In this document: positions 7,079 through 14,012 of the stretch, one piece after another
How positions within the stretch are numbered: the stretch's first letter is position 1
Layout of the letters: each line of letters opens with the position of its first letter
NCBI GenBank assembly: GCA_026710545.1
Contig: JAPOQU010000083.1
Span: 1-32,705, forward strand
DNA from: Gammaproteobacteria bacterium
GTDB lineage: Bacteria > Pseudomonadota > Gammaproteobacteria > Eutrophobiales > Eutrophobiaceae
DNA: 32,705 nucleotides
Direction of reading: 5' to 3'
The notes under the pieces: model-generated
What the model saw: the letters and a program-made list of their open reading frames with translations, nothing else
Databases searched by the model: none
Told to the model about the DNA's origin: nothing
Made by a program: the position numbers and the translations under genes

Positions 7079-8266
7079 TCACGCCGGTCGGTGTCCCTGC
7101 TCGTAGGCTTGCCGGTGTTTTATCACCAGCAGGCTCAACACGGTGATCAAGCTCACCAGGATCAAGCCGATTCCGAAGTAACTCACCACGGAAAAATCTT
7201 CTCCCTGGATCATGGAACCGACTATGCCCGGTCCCAGTCCCAGACCTGCCGTTTGAACGGCGCCCATCATGACCACTACACGCCCCTTGGGATCCAGTTC
7301 CGCCATGATGCCGGAGAAATAAGGTTGGGTCAGGTTCCAGGCAAAGAGATACAGGATTGTCGCCAGACCGAACCGCAAACCGTTCATTTCGCCCAGCAAT
7401 ACCAGCAATCCGGCAATGGAGATAACGGCGCTGATAACGATAGGCAGGGCCCGTCCGAAACGGATGTTCACCAACGCAGCGATCAGGGCGCCGGCGATGC
7501 CGCCGACATTGGAGAGGGCCAGACCGGCGCCGATTGTCTCGCCGGGCAATCCTGCCGCTGCGGCGATGCGTTCCATGAATGCCCAGGCTTCTCCCTGCGC
7601 CATAAAATAAAAAAATACGGTTGCCAGTCCCAGGGCAACCAGCAGGTAGGGTAAAGGTCGGATGTCGGGAGCGGACGCAGGGTGGTCCTCACCATGTGAT
7701 ACCGGCAGCCAGGTAACAAAGAAGAAGTTGATAGCGGTGATGATGGCTATCAGGGCGAATACCCAGGACTTTCCACCCATTTCAAGTATCACGGGAATGA
7801 AATACAGGATCGTTGCGGCAACGCTCAATATGACCACCAGGTAGACACCGAATTCGCGATCCGGGTTACGCGTCCCGCCAAAGATAGCAAATGCTACGGC
7901 AACGGCGATACCCTCCCCGATACCGGCAATAAAGCGCGCCAGGATCATGCTTTCGTAGGTGTCTGCGCCGATGGATGCAACCGTACCGAGAAACAGAAGC
8001 GCCAGTGAGATGACAGCCAGTACCCGCCAGTTCAACTTGTGGATTAAGAAGGCGGTGCCTCCCAGGGCCAGTGCCATGGTGACGATATCGGCCGACATGA
8101 CAATACCCACCTGGCCGGGGTCGAGCTGCAGACTGTCTGCAATCACCCCTACAATCCCCGGCAGGATAACAATGGTCAAGGCGCCGACAGTGCCAAGATA
8201 ATTCGCTGCCACCAGTGACCGCAGGCTGTCCAGGTCGGTTACTTCAGGTGTCGTGGCCGTTGCCAT
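7079..8266 (-). CDS. MFS transporter (12 TM)
   Basis: 395 residues, mostly hydrophobic, with about 12 membrane segments (first around VGALTIVILPGIVGVIADSL). The loop after TM2-3 and ILARFIAGIGEGIAVAVAFA (TM4-5) fit the major facilitator superfamily. The central cytoplasmic loop (VSHGEDHPASAPDIRPL) is short and splits two halves. The substrate cannot be told from the sequence; the nearby porin and amidase might suggest uptake of small organic compounds, which is only inference. It converges on the PD40 gene across a 73-base gap and lies just upstream of a REP-like palindrome on its promoter side. Confidence 0.88.
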   Translation of the reverse strand: MATATTPEVTDLDSLRSLVAANYLGTVGALTIVILPGIVGVIADSLQLDPGQVGIVMSADIVTMALALGGTAFLIHKLNWRVLAVISLALLFLGTVASIGADTYESMILARFIAGIGEGIAVAVAFAIFGGTRNPDREFGVYLVVILSVAATILYFIPVILEMGGKSWVFALIAIITAINFFFVTWLPVSHGEDHPASAPDIRPLPYLLVALGLATVFFYFMAQGEAWAFMERIAAAAGLPGETIGAGLALSNVGGIAGALIAALVNIRFGRALPIVISAVISIAGLLVLLGEMNGLRFGLATILYLFAWNLTQPYFSGIMAELDPKGRVVVMMGAVQTAGLGLGPGIVGSMIQGEDFSVVSYFGIGLILVSLITVLSLLVIKHRQAYEQGHRPA

Positions 8267-8308
8267 GTTGATATACCTGCTTGTTGGTTTGATTTGCTGT
8301 GTAAATTC

Positions 8309-8332
8309 GGGGACAGAATTAATTCTGTCCCC
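8309..8332. repeat. REP-like perfect palindrome (24 bp), copy 1
   Basis: Perfect palindrome with half-site GGGGACAGAATT. It lies in the gap between the porin and MFS genes. The same design (GGGGAC.GA.TT and its complement) recurs at 13851-13874 and 22260-22287. These are typical REP sequences mobilised by RAYT transposases. Confidence 0.85.
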
Positions 8333-8434
8333 AGCAAGCTGAGTTACATGCTGTCGGGGTGTGCAGAGACCTGATCATGAGAGTTTGGGAGGTTACTTAA
8401 CCGTCGATCAGTACCGCGTAGCGTAACACATTGT

Positions 8435-9139
8435 CTAGAAATCCCCCTGCAGTGTCAGAATACCGACCAGGTGGTTTTCGAAGTCGTCTGCAATGGCATG
8501 TTGCCAGGTGACCATCGGTGTCAGGGTGAAACGGCCCGCCGGCGCGCTCATCGACAGGCTCAGGTCGAAGTGGCTCAAGTTGGAACCGGTACGGTAGTAG
8601 TTGTCGTTATATGTGATATTCCCGGAACCCGTGAAGGTAACCGCACCGGCCGGCACATCATGGGACAGGGCGAGACGTATGGTCTGCCCGTCTTCGGAAA
8701 GAGAGAAATCCCGTGCGTAATGCAGTGCGGGGTTCCCCGGAAGACTGGTTACGAGTCCGGCATTGAATTCGTAAGTTGAGGCCCACTTTCCCGGTTCCTC
8801 GAAGTTCTTGTAATTGAAATTCGCGACGCCGGCATAGACTCCCGCCCGTTCACCGAATTGATGGTAATAATCGGCAAAAAAACCTCCTTCGCTGACCTCA
8901 TCGGTGTCTGCGTCATAAATACTGTAGGCGTTGAGGGTAAAACCGTTATAGCCGATTGAGACACCGGGCGACAATACTGAACCGGTTGAAAAAGCCAGGC
9001 CGGAAAACAGGTAACGGCTCATGTAATCCAGTCTGACACTGACGGAGACCGGGGACTCATCTTCCACCTCTGCCCGGGCGCCGGCTGCACTGAGCGCGAC
9101 CAGAAGCCCGGTTATCGTCAACAGTCTGCCTGGTTGCAT
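8435..9139 (-). CDS. TorF-like putative outer-membrane porin
   Basis: 234 residues with a signal peptide (MQPGRLLTITGLLVALSAAG, cut near ARA-EVEDE), then alternating beta strands (SVSVRLDYMSRYLFSGLAFS, GVSIGYNGFTLNAYSIYDAD, GVYAGVANFNYKNF) and a C-terminal Phe (GILTLQGDF), the signature for Bam-mediated insertion. The YxSRYLFxG opening matches the proteobacterial family annotated as TorF or gcw_chp. Probably an 8-12 stranded barrel with unknown substrate. Same strand as the MFS gene but separated by 168 bases with a palindrome, so it is probably a separate transcript. Confidence 0.85.
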   Translation of the reverse strand: MQPGRLLTITGLLVALSAAGARAEVEDESPVSVSVRLDYMSRYLFSGLAFSTGSVLSPGVSIGYNGFTLNAYSIYDADTDEVSEGGFFADYYHQFGERAGVYAGVANFNYKNFEEPGKWASTYEFNAGLVTSLPGNPALHYARDFSLSEDGQTIRLALSHDVPAGAVTFTGSGNITYNDNYYRTGSNLSHFDLSLSMSAPAGRFTLTPMVTWQHAIADDFENHLVGILTLQGDF

Positions 9140-9318
9140 CGTTACTCCACAGCGTGGGTGTGATTTTCAGTCAATGTTTCCGGTGGAAGCAAAGCCGTAC
9201 CGGGAAATATTATCAGAAAACCGGAAAGTGTTTTTTGCCGCAAATAAAATACCCGCATGCGCTGACGACAAAAAGTAAATACTATATATGCAAGTTCCAT
9301 ATCCAGGGAGTACGAACC

Positions 9319-9597
9319 ATGTCACTTGACCAGAATACAAAAGCACTGGTAACAGGCGCCTCCAGCGGTATCGGTGAAGCTACCGCCCGTGCGCTTCGAA
9401 ACAGGGGTGTCAAGGTGTATGCCGCGGCGCGCAGACTTGACCGGCTTGAGCAGCTGGCCGCCGACATCGCCGATGCGGTCGTTTACTGTGTGGACGCACC
9501 CTGGCGGGTGAATGTCAGCCAGATGGAGATTGTGCCCACGGAGCAAACCTACGGGGGAGCACAGTTCGTGCCTTTCAAGGGGCGGGGCTCACAATGA
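9319..9597 (+). pseudogene. Short-chain dehydrogenase with large internal in-frame deletion
   Basis: Starts MSLDQNTKALVTGASSGIGE with the Rossmann TGxxxGIG motif and a good ribosome site (AGGGAG, 8 bases upstream). It keeps about 50 N-terminal residues (VYAAARRLDRLEQLAADI), then jumps directly to the normal C-terminus (ADAVVYCVDAPWRVNVSQME, IVPTEQTYGGAQF). Full SDRs are ~245-250 residues; this frame has 92. The NNAG segment, catalytic Ser and YxxxK are all missing, so it cannot be an active oxidoreductase. The frame is intact across the junction, suggesting one recombination event of about 150 codons. Divergent from the porin, with an AT-rich promoter region at 9140-9318. Confidence 0.85.
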
Positions 9598-9638
9598 TCT
9601 ATAATAACACCGGTCAGTAAAACCCCCCGGGGAAACCT

Positions 9639-9722
9639 GTGACCGGTACATCATTACCGGAACAGTTCGCTGATCTTGAAGAATATGTCGAAGAATGGTC
9701 CATTAGAGAGGTGCAAACATGA
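9639..9722 (+). CDS. Very short ORF (27 aa), possible truncated small protein coupled to amidase
   Basis: GTG-started frame encoding TGTSLPEQFADLEEYVEEW then SIREVQT, with GGGGA about 7 bases upstream. The stop TGA overlaps the amidase ATG by four bases (ATGA). The residues resemble, from memory, the N-terminus of a small gammaproteobacterial family of about 110 residues (LPEQFxxLExxVxxW). If so, everything after the first 20 or so codons has been lost. Alternatively it serves as a leader whose translation is coupled to the amidase. Not certain. Confidence 0.45.
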   Translation: MTGTSLPEQFADLEEYVEEWSIREVQT

Positions 9723-11233
9723 GCATTAAACGACCCGGCAGACAGGACATGACTGATATTGCTGAATTCTATGGCATGAGCATCAGTGATTCAGACATGG
9801 CAGAGTATCAACAGTTGTTGACCGACATGCTGGCTTCCTTCGACAGGATCGACGAACTGGAAGCGCCGGTACTGGTCAGCGATTATAAACGGGACAAGGG
9901 CAGTGCAGCCGACCCGAATGACAACCCGCACAACGCCTGGTACTGGAAGACCACGATCAAGGGTTCGGCAGAAGGGCCGTTGCAAGGAAAATCAATTGCG
10001 ATTAAAGACAGCGTCTGTATCGCGGGTGTGCCGATGATGAACGGGTCCCTTGCTGTGGAAGGGTATATCCCCGATAACGATGCCACCGTCATCACGCGCA
10101 TCCTTGATGCGGGCGGCACTATCCTGGGCAAAGCAACCTGTGAGGATCTTTGCCTGTCCGGTTCCAGTTTTACCTCCAGGCCCCATCCCGTCACAAATCC
10201 CCATGATCCGGAACGTGCAGCCGGCGGCTCGTCCAGCGGCAGCGCAGTCCTGGTATCCATAGGTGCGGTGGACATGGCGCTTGGCGGCGACCAGGGGGGC
10301 TCCATACGTATGCCGGCATCCTGGACCGGTGTTTATGGTCTCAAACCTACCCATGGCCTGGTCCCCTATACCGGCGTAATGCCGATTGAATTGACACTGG
10401 ATCACTGCGGCCCGATGGCCGGCACGGTTGAGGATGTCGCGTTGTTGCTTTCCGTGATTGCCGGCGAAGACGGTCATGATCCCCGCCAGGTAAACGTGGT
10501 AAAGCAGGATTACACGGCGGCCCTTGATCGGGGCATGGAAGGTCTCAGGATCGGCGTGTTAAAAGAAGGTTTCGCGCGGCCGGAAAGTGAGGCCGTCGTC
10601 GATGCCAAAGTGCGTGAAGCCGTAGCGAAACTTGAAGCGCTTGGCGCCAGTGTCAAGGAAATATCCATCCCCATGCACCTGGATGGGCCGCATATCTGGA
10701 ACGGTATCGGTTTTGAAGGCGCCACCCTGATGATGAAAGGCGGATCGCAGGGTTACAACTGGAACGGCCACTACCTGTCGAGCCTGGCGGAGTACTACGG
10801 CAGGCAATGGCGTGAGAGGGTGGATGAATTATCCAAAACCACCAAGCTCGTCATGCTGGCCGGTGAATACATACTGAGACAGCAACCCGGCGTCTACTAT
10901 GCCAGGGCCCAGAACCTGGGGAATGTACTGCGCGCCAGATACGATGAAGCGCTGGTTGATGTCGATCTCATCGTCATGCCTACCACCGCCATGCGTGCGC
11001 AACCGCTTGGGTCGACCGATGCTGCGCCGATTGAGTACGTTGGCAGGGCTTTTGCGATGTTGGGCAACACCTCCCCGGCAGATGTCACCCATCATCCGGC
11101 CATGAATGTGCCCTGCGGCATGGTCGATGGGTTGCCGGTGGGCATGATGCTGGTGGGACGGCGTTTTGACGAAGCCACCGTTTTAACAGCTGCTGCTGCG
11201 TTTGAAAGGATAGGTGACTGGAAAGAAATGTAG
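9719..11233 (+). CDS. Amidase-signature family amidase
   Basis: 504 residues. The amidase-signature triad is visible: Lys96 in KSIAIKDSVC, cis-Ser171 in AAGGSSSGSA and nucleophile Ser195 in GGDQGGSIRMPA. These enzymes hydrolyse C-N amide bonds; the physiological amide is unknown. It is not obviously GatA, as no gatB or gatC is nearby. Start ATG 9719 has a GAGAGG site 8 bases upstream. It overlaps a short upstream frame by four bases and converges on cysQ with only 14 bases between stops. The C-terminal part (VPCGMVDGLPVGMMLVGRRF) is normal, so the enzyme appears intact. Confidence 0.93.
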   Translation: MSIKRPGRQDMTDIAEFYGMSISDSDMAEYQQLLTDMLASFDRIDELEAPVLVSDYKRDKGSAADPNDNPHNAWYWKTTIKGSAEGPLQGKSIAIKDSVCIAGVPMMNGSLAVEGYIPDNDATVITRILDAGGTILGKATCEDLCLSGSSFTSRPHPVTNPHDPERAAGGSSSGSAVLVSIGAVDMALGGDQGGSIRMPASWTGVYGLKPTHGLVPYTGVMPIELTLDHCGPMAGTVEDVALLLSVIAGEDGHDPRQVNVVKQDYTAALDRGMEGLRIGVLKEGFARPESEAVVDAKVREAVAKLEALGASVKEISIPMHLDGPHIWNGIGFEGATLMMKGGSQGYNWNGHYLSSLAEYYGRQWRERVDELSKTTKLVMLAGEYILRQQPGVYYARAQNLGNVLRARYDEALVDVDLIVMPTTAMRAQPLGSTDAAPIEYVGRAFAMLGNTSPADVTHHPAMNVPCGMVDGLPVGMMLVGRRFDEATVLTAAAAFERIGDWKEM

Positions 11234-11247
11234 GGATTTCCATCGAT

Positions 11248-12036
11248 TCACAGGCGCGTTTCCCAATCGAACGCCGGGTCCGCGTAAACCACGAAATCCG
11301 GGTTGAGCAGGGAGTCCTTGGCGTTGTAGCGCAAACGGTTGAACCCGGTATCCGTAACCCTGCCCCCCGCCTCTTCGACGATGCACTGGCCGGCAGCAGT
11401 GTCCCACTCCGAGGTTGGCCCGAAGCGTGTGTAGATATCGGCTGCTCCTTCGGCAACCAGGCAGAATTTCAGGGAACTGCCGATTGCAATCGATTTTGTG
11501 TTATGCCCCAGGTTCCTGAAGAATTCCTGTTGCCGTTCATTACCGTGTGATCGGCTTCCCGCCACGACCAGGGCGTCGGCACGGCTTGTCTTTGCCTTGA
11601 TCCTGATGCCGGCAGCGCCGGTTGCCTGTTTATAGGCGCCCTCGTTTTTGGCGGCGAAATAGCAAACTTCTTTGACCGGCGCATAAATGACGCCTAAAAC
11701 GGGATAATTTTCCCTGATCAGCGCGATATTCACGGTGAACTCCCCGTTACGCTTTATGAACTCGCGGGTGCCGTCCAGCGGGTCTACCAGCCAGTACGGG
11801 TCCCAGGATTTCCTTACCGAATAAGGGATGTGGGCAGCTTCTTCGGACAGCACCGGTATATCCGGAGTCAGCCTTGCCAGCTCTGCGCATATCAGGTCAT
11901 GGGAGGCCATGTCCGCCATGGTGAGCGGAGACCGGTCGGTTTTGTTCCGGATCTCAAAATCCGTAACGTAGACGTCCATGATTTTTTGCGCGGCCTCCCT
12001 GGCGATTGCCGCCGCGGCTTCGGTCAGTTCTGGCAT
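11248..12036 (-). CDS. cysQ: 3'(2'),5'-bisphosphate nucleotidase CysQ
   Basis: 262 residues, inositol-monophosphatase superfamily. CysQ removes the 3'-phosphate of PAP (3'-phosphoadenosine 5'-phosphate), a by-product of sulfate assimilation. Metal-binding motifs are visible: IPVLSEEAAH (Glu-Glu), WLVDPLDGTREFIKRNG, and TSEWDTAAGQCIVEEAGG near the C-terminus. The DGTREF variant is characteristic of CysQ rather than SuhB (DGTTNF). Follows trmB by 15 bases on the same strand, probably co-transcribed with thiS-thiG-trmB. Confidence 0.93.
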   Translation of the reverse strand: MPELTEAAAAIAREAAQKIMDVYVTDFEIRNKTDRSPLTMADMASHDLICAELARLTPDIPVLSEEAAHIPYSVRKSWDPYWLVDPLDGTREFIKRNGEFTVNIALIRENYPVLGVIYAPVKEVCYFAAKNEGAYKQATGAAGIRIKAKTSRADALVVAGSRSHGNERQQEFFRNLGHNTKSIAIGSSLKFCLVAEGAADIYTRFGPTSEWDTAAGQCIVEEAGGRVTDTGFNRLRYNAKDSLLNPDFVVYADPAFDWETRL

Positions 12037-12051
12037 ATAAACGTTAGAGTC

Positions 12052-12729
12052 CTAGCGCCGGCAATAAATAAGGTTCCATACCCGGTTGTTCAAACCCAGT
12101 CCCCGCTGTTCAAACTTCGTCAGCGGACGCCACAGGGGCCGGGGGCTGAAGTTTCCGTTTCCGGCCAGGTTGACCAGGCCGGGTTCGGCGTCGCATACGG
12201 CGCACATGTATTCTGCCAAATCCGCGGAATCCGTGGCAAGGTATAATTGTCCTTCGGTTTTCATCCTGGTCGTGAGTTGCCTGACAAAACCGGGTTGTAC
12301 GAGGCGGCGCTTATGGTGGCGTTTCTTGGGCCACGGGTCCGGGAAATGGATGTAGATCGACGCCATGGACTCTGCGGGAATCTGCCGGTTGACGACGTCG
12401 ACCGCGTCATGGTTGATGACCCGGACATTGTCCAGTCCGGATTCGGCAATCCCGTGTAACAGGCGTCCGATACCGGGCCGGTGTACTTCAACGGCCAGGT
12501 AATCGATTTCCGGGTTCTCCCCGGCCAGCCTGAGCGTGGTCTCGCCCATGCCGCTGCCGATATCCAGTACCCTGGGCGCATAGCGCTTGAACAGCGCATC
12601 CAGGTCCAGTGGTTCATCCCCGTAATCAACACCGAATTCATCCCAATACCTGTCTATCGCATTTGCCTGCGCCCTGGTCAGCCGGCCCTGTCGTAACACG
12701 TAGCTTTTGACGGAGCGTTTATCGGACAA
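12052..12729 (-). CDS. trmB: tRNA (guanine-N7-)-methyltransferase
   Basis: 225 residues. TrmB makes m7G46 in the tRNA variable loop using S-adenosylmethionine. Visible motifs: SAM-binding VLDIGSGMGETTLRLA, acidic LAVEVHRPGI, and the family signature IYIHFPDPWPKKRHHKRRLV. The N-terminal LRQGRLTRAQANAIDRYWDE is typical of the proteobacterial enzyme. It lies downstream of thiG, separated by a gap holding a strong hairpin (12779-12835), and upstream of cysQ. The thiS-thiG-trmB order is common in Gammaproteobacteria. Confidence 0.96.
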   Translation of the reverse strand: MSDKRSVKSYVLRQGRLTRAQANAIDRYWDEFGVDYGDEPLDLDALFKRYAPRVLDIGSGMGETTLRLAGENPEIDYLAVEVHRPGIGRLLHGIAESGLDNVRVINHDAVDVVNRQIPAESMASIYIHFPDPWPKKRHHKRRLVQPGFVRQLTTRMKTEGQLYLATDSADLAEYMCAVCDAEPGLVNLAGNGNFSPRPLWRPLTKFEQRGLGLNNRVWNLIYCRR

Positions 12730-12778
12730 GGTTCACCACTCCCCTGCTCGCGGCGCGGGTCAGTTGAAGAATAGGACG

Positions 12779-12835
12779 TAATTTGGGACACCCATAAATT
12801 AACAAATTATAGCAATTTATGGGTGTCCCAAATTA
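12779..12835. repeat. Long perfect hairpin (22-bp arms, 13-nt loop) overlapping the thiG stop
   Basis: Left arm 12779-12800 (TAATTTGGGACACCCATAAA..) is exactly complementary to right arm 12814-12835, with loop AACAAATTATAGC. The GGGACACCCATAAATT sequence belongs to a REP-like family distinct from the GGGGAC palindromes. The minus-strand start of the hairpin, TAA, is the thiG stop codon. It could also attenuate or terminate transcription between thiG and trmB, though no T-run follows. Confidence 0.9.
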
Positions 12836-13612
12836 GAAGGTTCCGTCGATTGGGGATGACGCACTGGCATAGGCCCGCCTTGGCATGCGCCCGGCCAGGT
12901 AAGCCTCCCGTCCCGCCTCTATGGCCTTTTTCATTGCCGATGCCATTAATACCGGATTTTTGGCCTCTGCGATTGCGGTGTTCATCAGTACGCCGTCGCA
13001 GCCGAGTTCCATGGCGATCGATGCGTCCGATGCAGTACCGACCCCGGCGTCCACCAGGATAGGCACAGCGGCGTTCTCGACAATGGTCCTGATGTTGTAG
13101 GGGTTGCGAATCCCCAGCCCGGAACCGATCGGCGCGGCCAGGGGCATCACCGCGATACAGCCCATTTCTTCGAAACGCAACGCCATGATCGGATCATCAT
13201 TGGTGTAGACCATCACTTTGAAATTTTCCGCGACGAGGGTCTGTGCCGCTTCCAGGGTTGCCGGGATATCCGGGAACAAGGTCTTTTTGTCGCCCAGCAC
13301 CTCCAGCTTCACCAGGTCATGGCCGTTGAGCAATTCGCGCGCCAGGCGGCAGGTGCGCAGCGCCGATTCGGCATCGAAACAGCCTGCCGTGTTGGGAAGG
13401 ATCGTGAACCTGTCGGGGCTGACGTAGTCGAGCAGGTTGGGTTCGTCCTGTTCCTGGCCGATGTTGGTGCGGCGGATCGCCACGGTGACGATCTCCGCCC
13501 CGCTGGCTTCTATGGCATTGCGGGTTTCCTCCAGGTCCTTGTACTTACCCGTACCGACCAGCAGGCGTGATGAGTAAACTTTGCCGGCGATGGTTAACGT
13601 ATCTCTTGACAT
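12833..13612 (-). CDS. thiG: Thiazole synthase ThiG
   Basis: 259 residues. ThiG condenses 1-deoxy-D-xylulose-5-phosphate, dehydroglycine (or iminoglycine) and ThiS-thiocarboxylate into the thiazole phosphate of thiamine. It is a TIM barrel with visible motifs: [46 protein letters not shown] (Lys of the Schiff base), [30 protein letters not shown] and [20 protein letters not shown]. It follows thiS by 8 bases. The C-terminus ([12 protein letters not shown]) ends at a stop codon supplied by a repeat hairpin; relatives end with ...SPIEGxx or slightly longer, so little is lost. Confidence 0.97.
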   Translation of the reverse strand: MSRDTLTIAGKVYSSRLLVGTGKYKDLEETRNAIEASGAEIVTVAIRRTNIGQEQDEPNLLDYVSPDRFTILPNTAGCFDAESALRTCRLARELLNGHDLVKLEVLGDKKTLFPDIPATLEAAQTLVAENFKVMVYTNDDPIMALRFEEMGCIAVMPLAAPIGSGLGIRNPYNIRTIVENAAVPILVDAGVGTASDASIAMELGCDGVLMNTAIAEAKNPVLMASAMKKAIEAGREAYLAGRMPRRAYASASSPIDGTF

Positions 13613-13620
13613 TGCTCAGT

Positions 13621-13818
13621 TTATCCTCCGCCGATCGCAGTAACGATTTCCACCTGGTCTCCGTCCGCCAGCAAGTGATGAGCGAATGCACTGCGCGAGA
13701 CGATTTCCCTGTTGATTTCCACCGCGACGTTGTCACGGATATCCAGCGCGGTGATTAAATCGGATACCGTCGCCGTTTCCACGATTGAGGTTTTTTCACC
13801 GTTAACGAATAACTCCAT
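13621..13818 (-). CDS. thiS: Sulfur carrier protein ThiS
   Basis: 65-residue ubiquitin-fold protein starting MELFVNGEKTSI and ending VEIVTAIGGG, with the required C-terminal Gly-Gly that is adenylated and thiocarboxylated to donate sulfur for the thiazole. ATG 13818 is preferred over the upstream ATG at 13827. The latter is part of TATAATG, a perfect -10 hexamer, and the extra residues MQA are not typical of ThiS. Neither start has a Shine-Dalgarno sequence. It lies 8 bases upstream of thiG. Confidence 0.93.
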   Translation of the reverse strand: MELFVNGEKTSIVETATVSDLITALDIRDNVAVEINREIVSRSAFAHHLLADGDQVEIVTAIGGG

Positions 13819-13825
13819 GGCTTGC

Positions 13826-13831
13826 ATTATA
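13826..13831 (-). promoter_or_regulatory. Candidate -10 element of thiS (TATAAT)
   Basis: The minus strand reads TATAATGCAAGCCATG: a consensus -10 hexamer whose expected transcription start falls one or two bases before the ThiS ATG at 13818. The mRNA may therefore be leaderless or nearly so. No good -35 is present 16-18 bases upstream, where the REP-like palindrome begins. Confidence 0.4.
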
Positions 13832-13850
13832 CAAAAACTTTTCGGGAACA

Positions 13851-13874
13851 GGGGACGGACTTAAGTCCGTCCCC
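13851..13874. repeat. REP-like perfect palindrome (24 bp), copy 2
   Basis: Perfect palindrome with half-site GGGGACGGACTT, between thiS and tRNA-Gly. A second, imperfect palindrome (CAGAGTTTTTACTCTGACCC, 13885-13904) follows; the missing half of its outer GGGGTCAGAGT arm shows decay. Confidence 0.85.
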
Positions 13875-13891
13875 GCATGATCACCAGAGTT

Positions 13892-13920
13892 TTTACTCTG
13901 ACCCCGAATATCAGTATGAT
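13892..13920 (+). promoter_or_regulatory. Candidate promoter of tRNA-Gly
   Basis: -35 TTTACT (13892-13897) and -10 TATGAT (13915-13920) with a 17-base spacer, ending 19 bases before the mature tRNA 5' end. The -35 lies inside the decayed CAGAGT...ACTCTG palindrome, so a repeat may contribute the promoter. Confidence 0.5.
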
Positions 13921-13939
13921 GCTGCAGGTACCAGGTTGT

Positions 13940-14010
13940 GCGGGTGTAGTTCAATGGTAGAACATCAGCTTCCCAAGCTGAGAACGTGGGTTCGATTCCC
14001 ATCACCCGCT
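13940..14010 (+). tRNA. tRNA-Gly (anticodon CCC)
   Basis: Cloverleaf readable by eye: acceptor GCGGGTG pairs with CACCCGC (14003-14009), discriminator T. The D-arm includes AGTTCAATGGTAGAAC. The anticodon stem TCAGC/GCTGA encloses loop TTCCCAA, giving anticodon CCC (reads GGG). The T-arm is GTGGGTTCGATTCCCATC. CCA is not encoded. A run of four T (14010-14014 area) follows and overlaps the ppdK end, so it may double as a weak terminator. Glycine identity is firm. Confidence 0.95.
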
Positions 14011-14012
14011 TT

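Noticed and set aside
13802..14005. Minus-strand frame MMGIEPTFSAWEADVLP...
   Set aside because: This is the well-known spurious translation of the complement of a tRNA gene.
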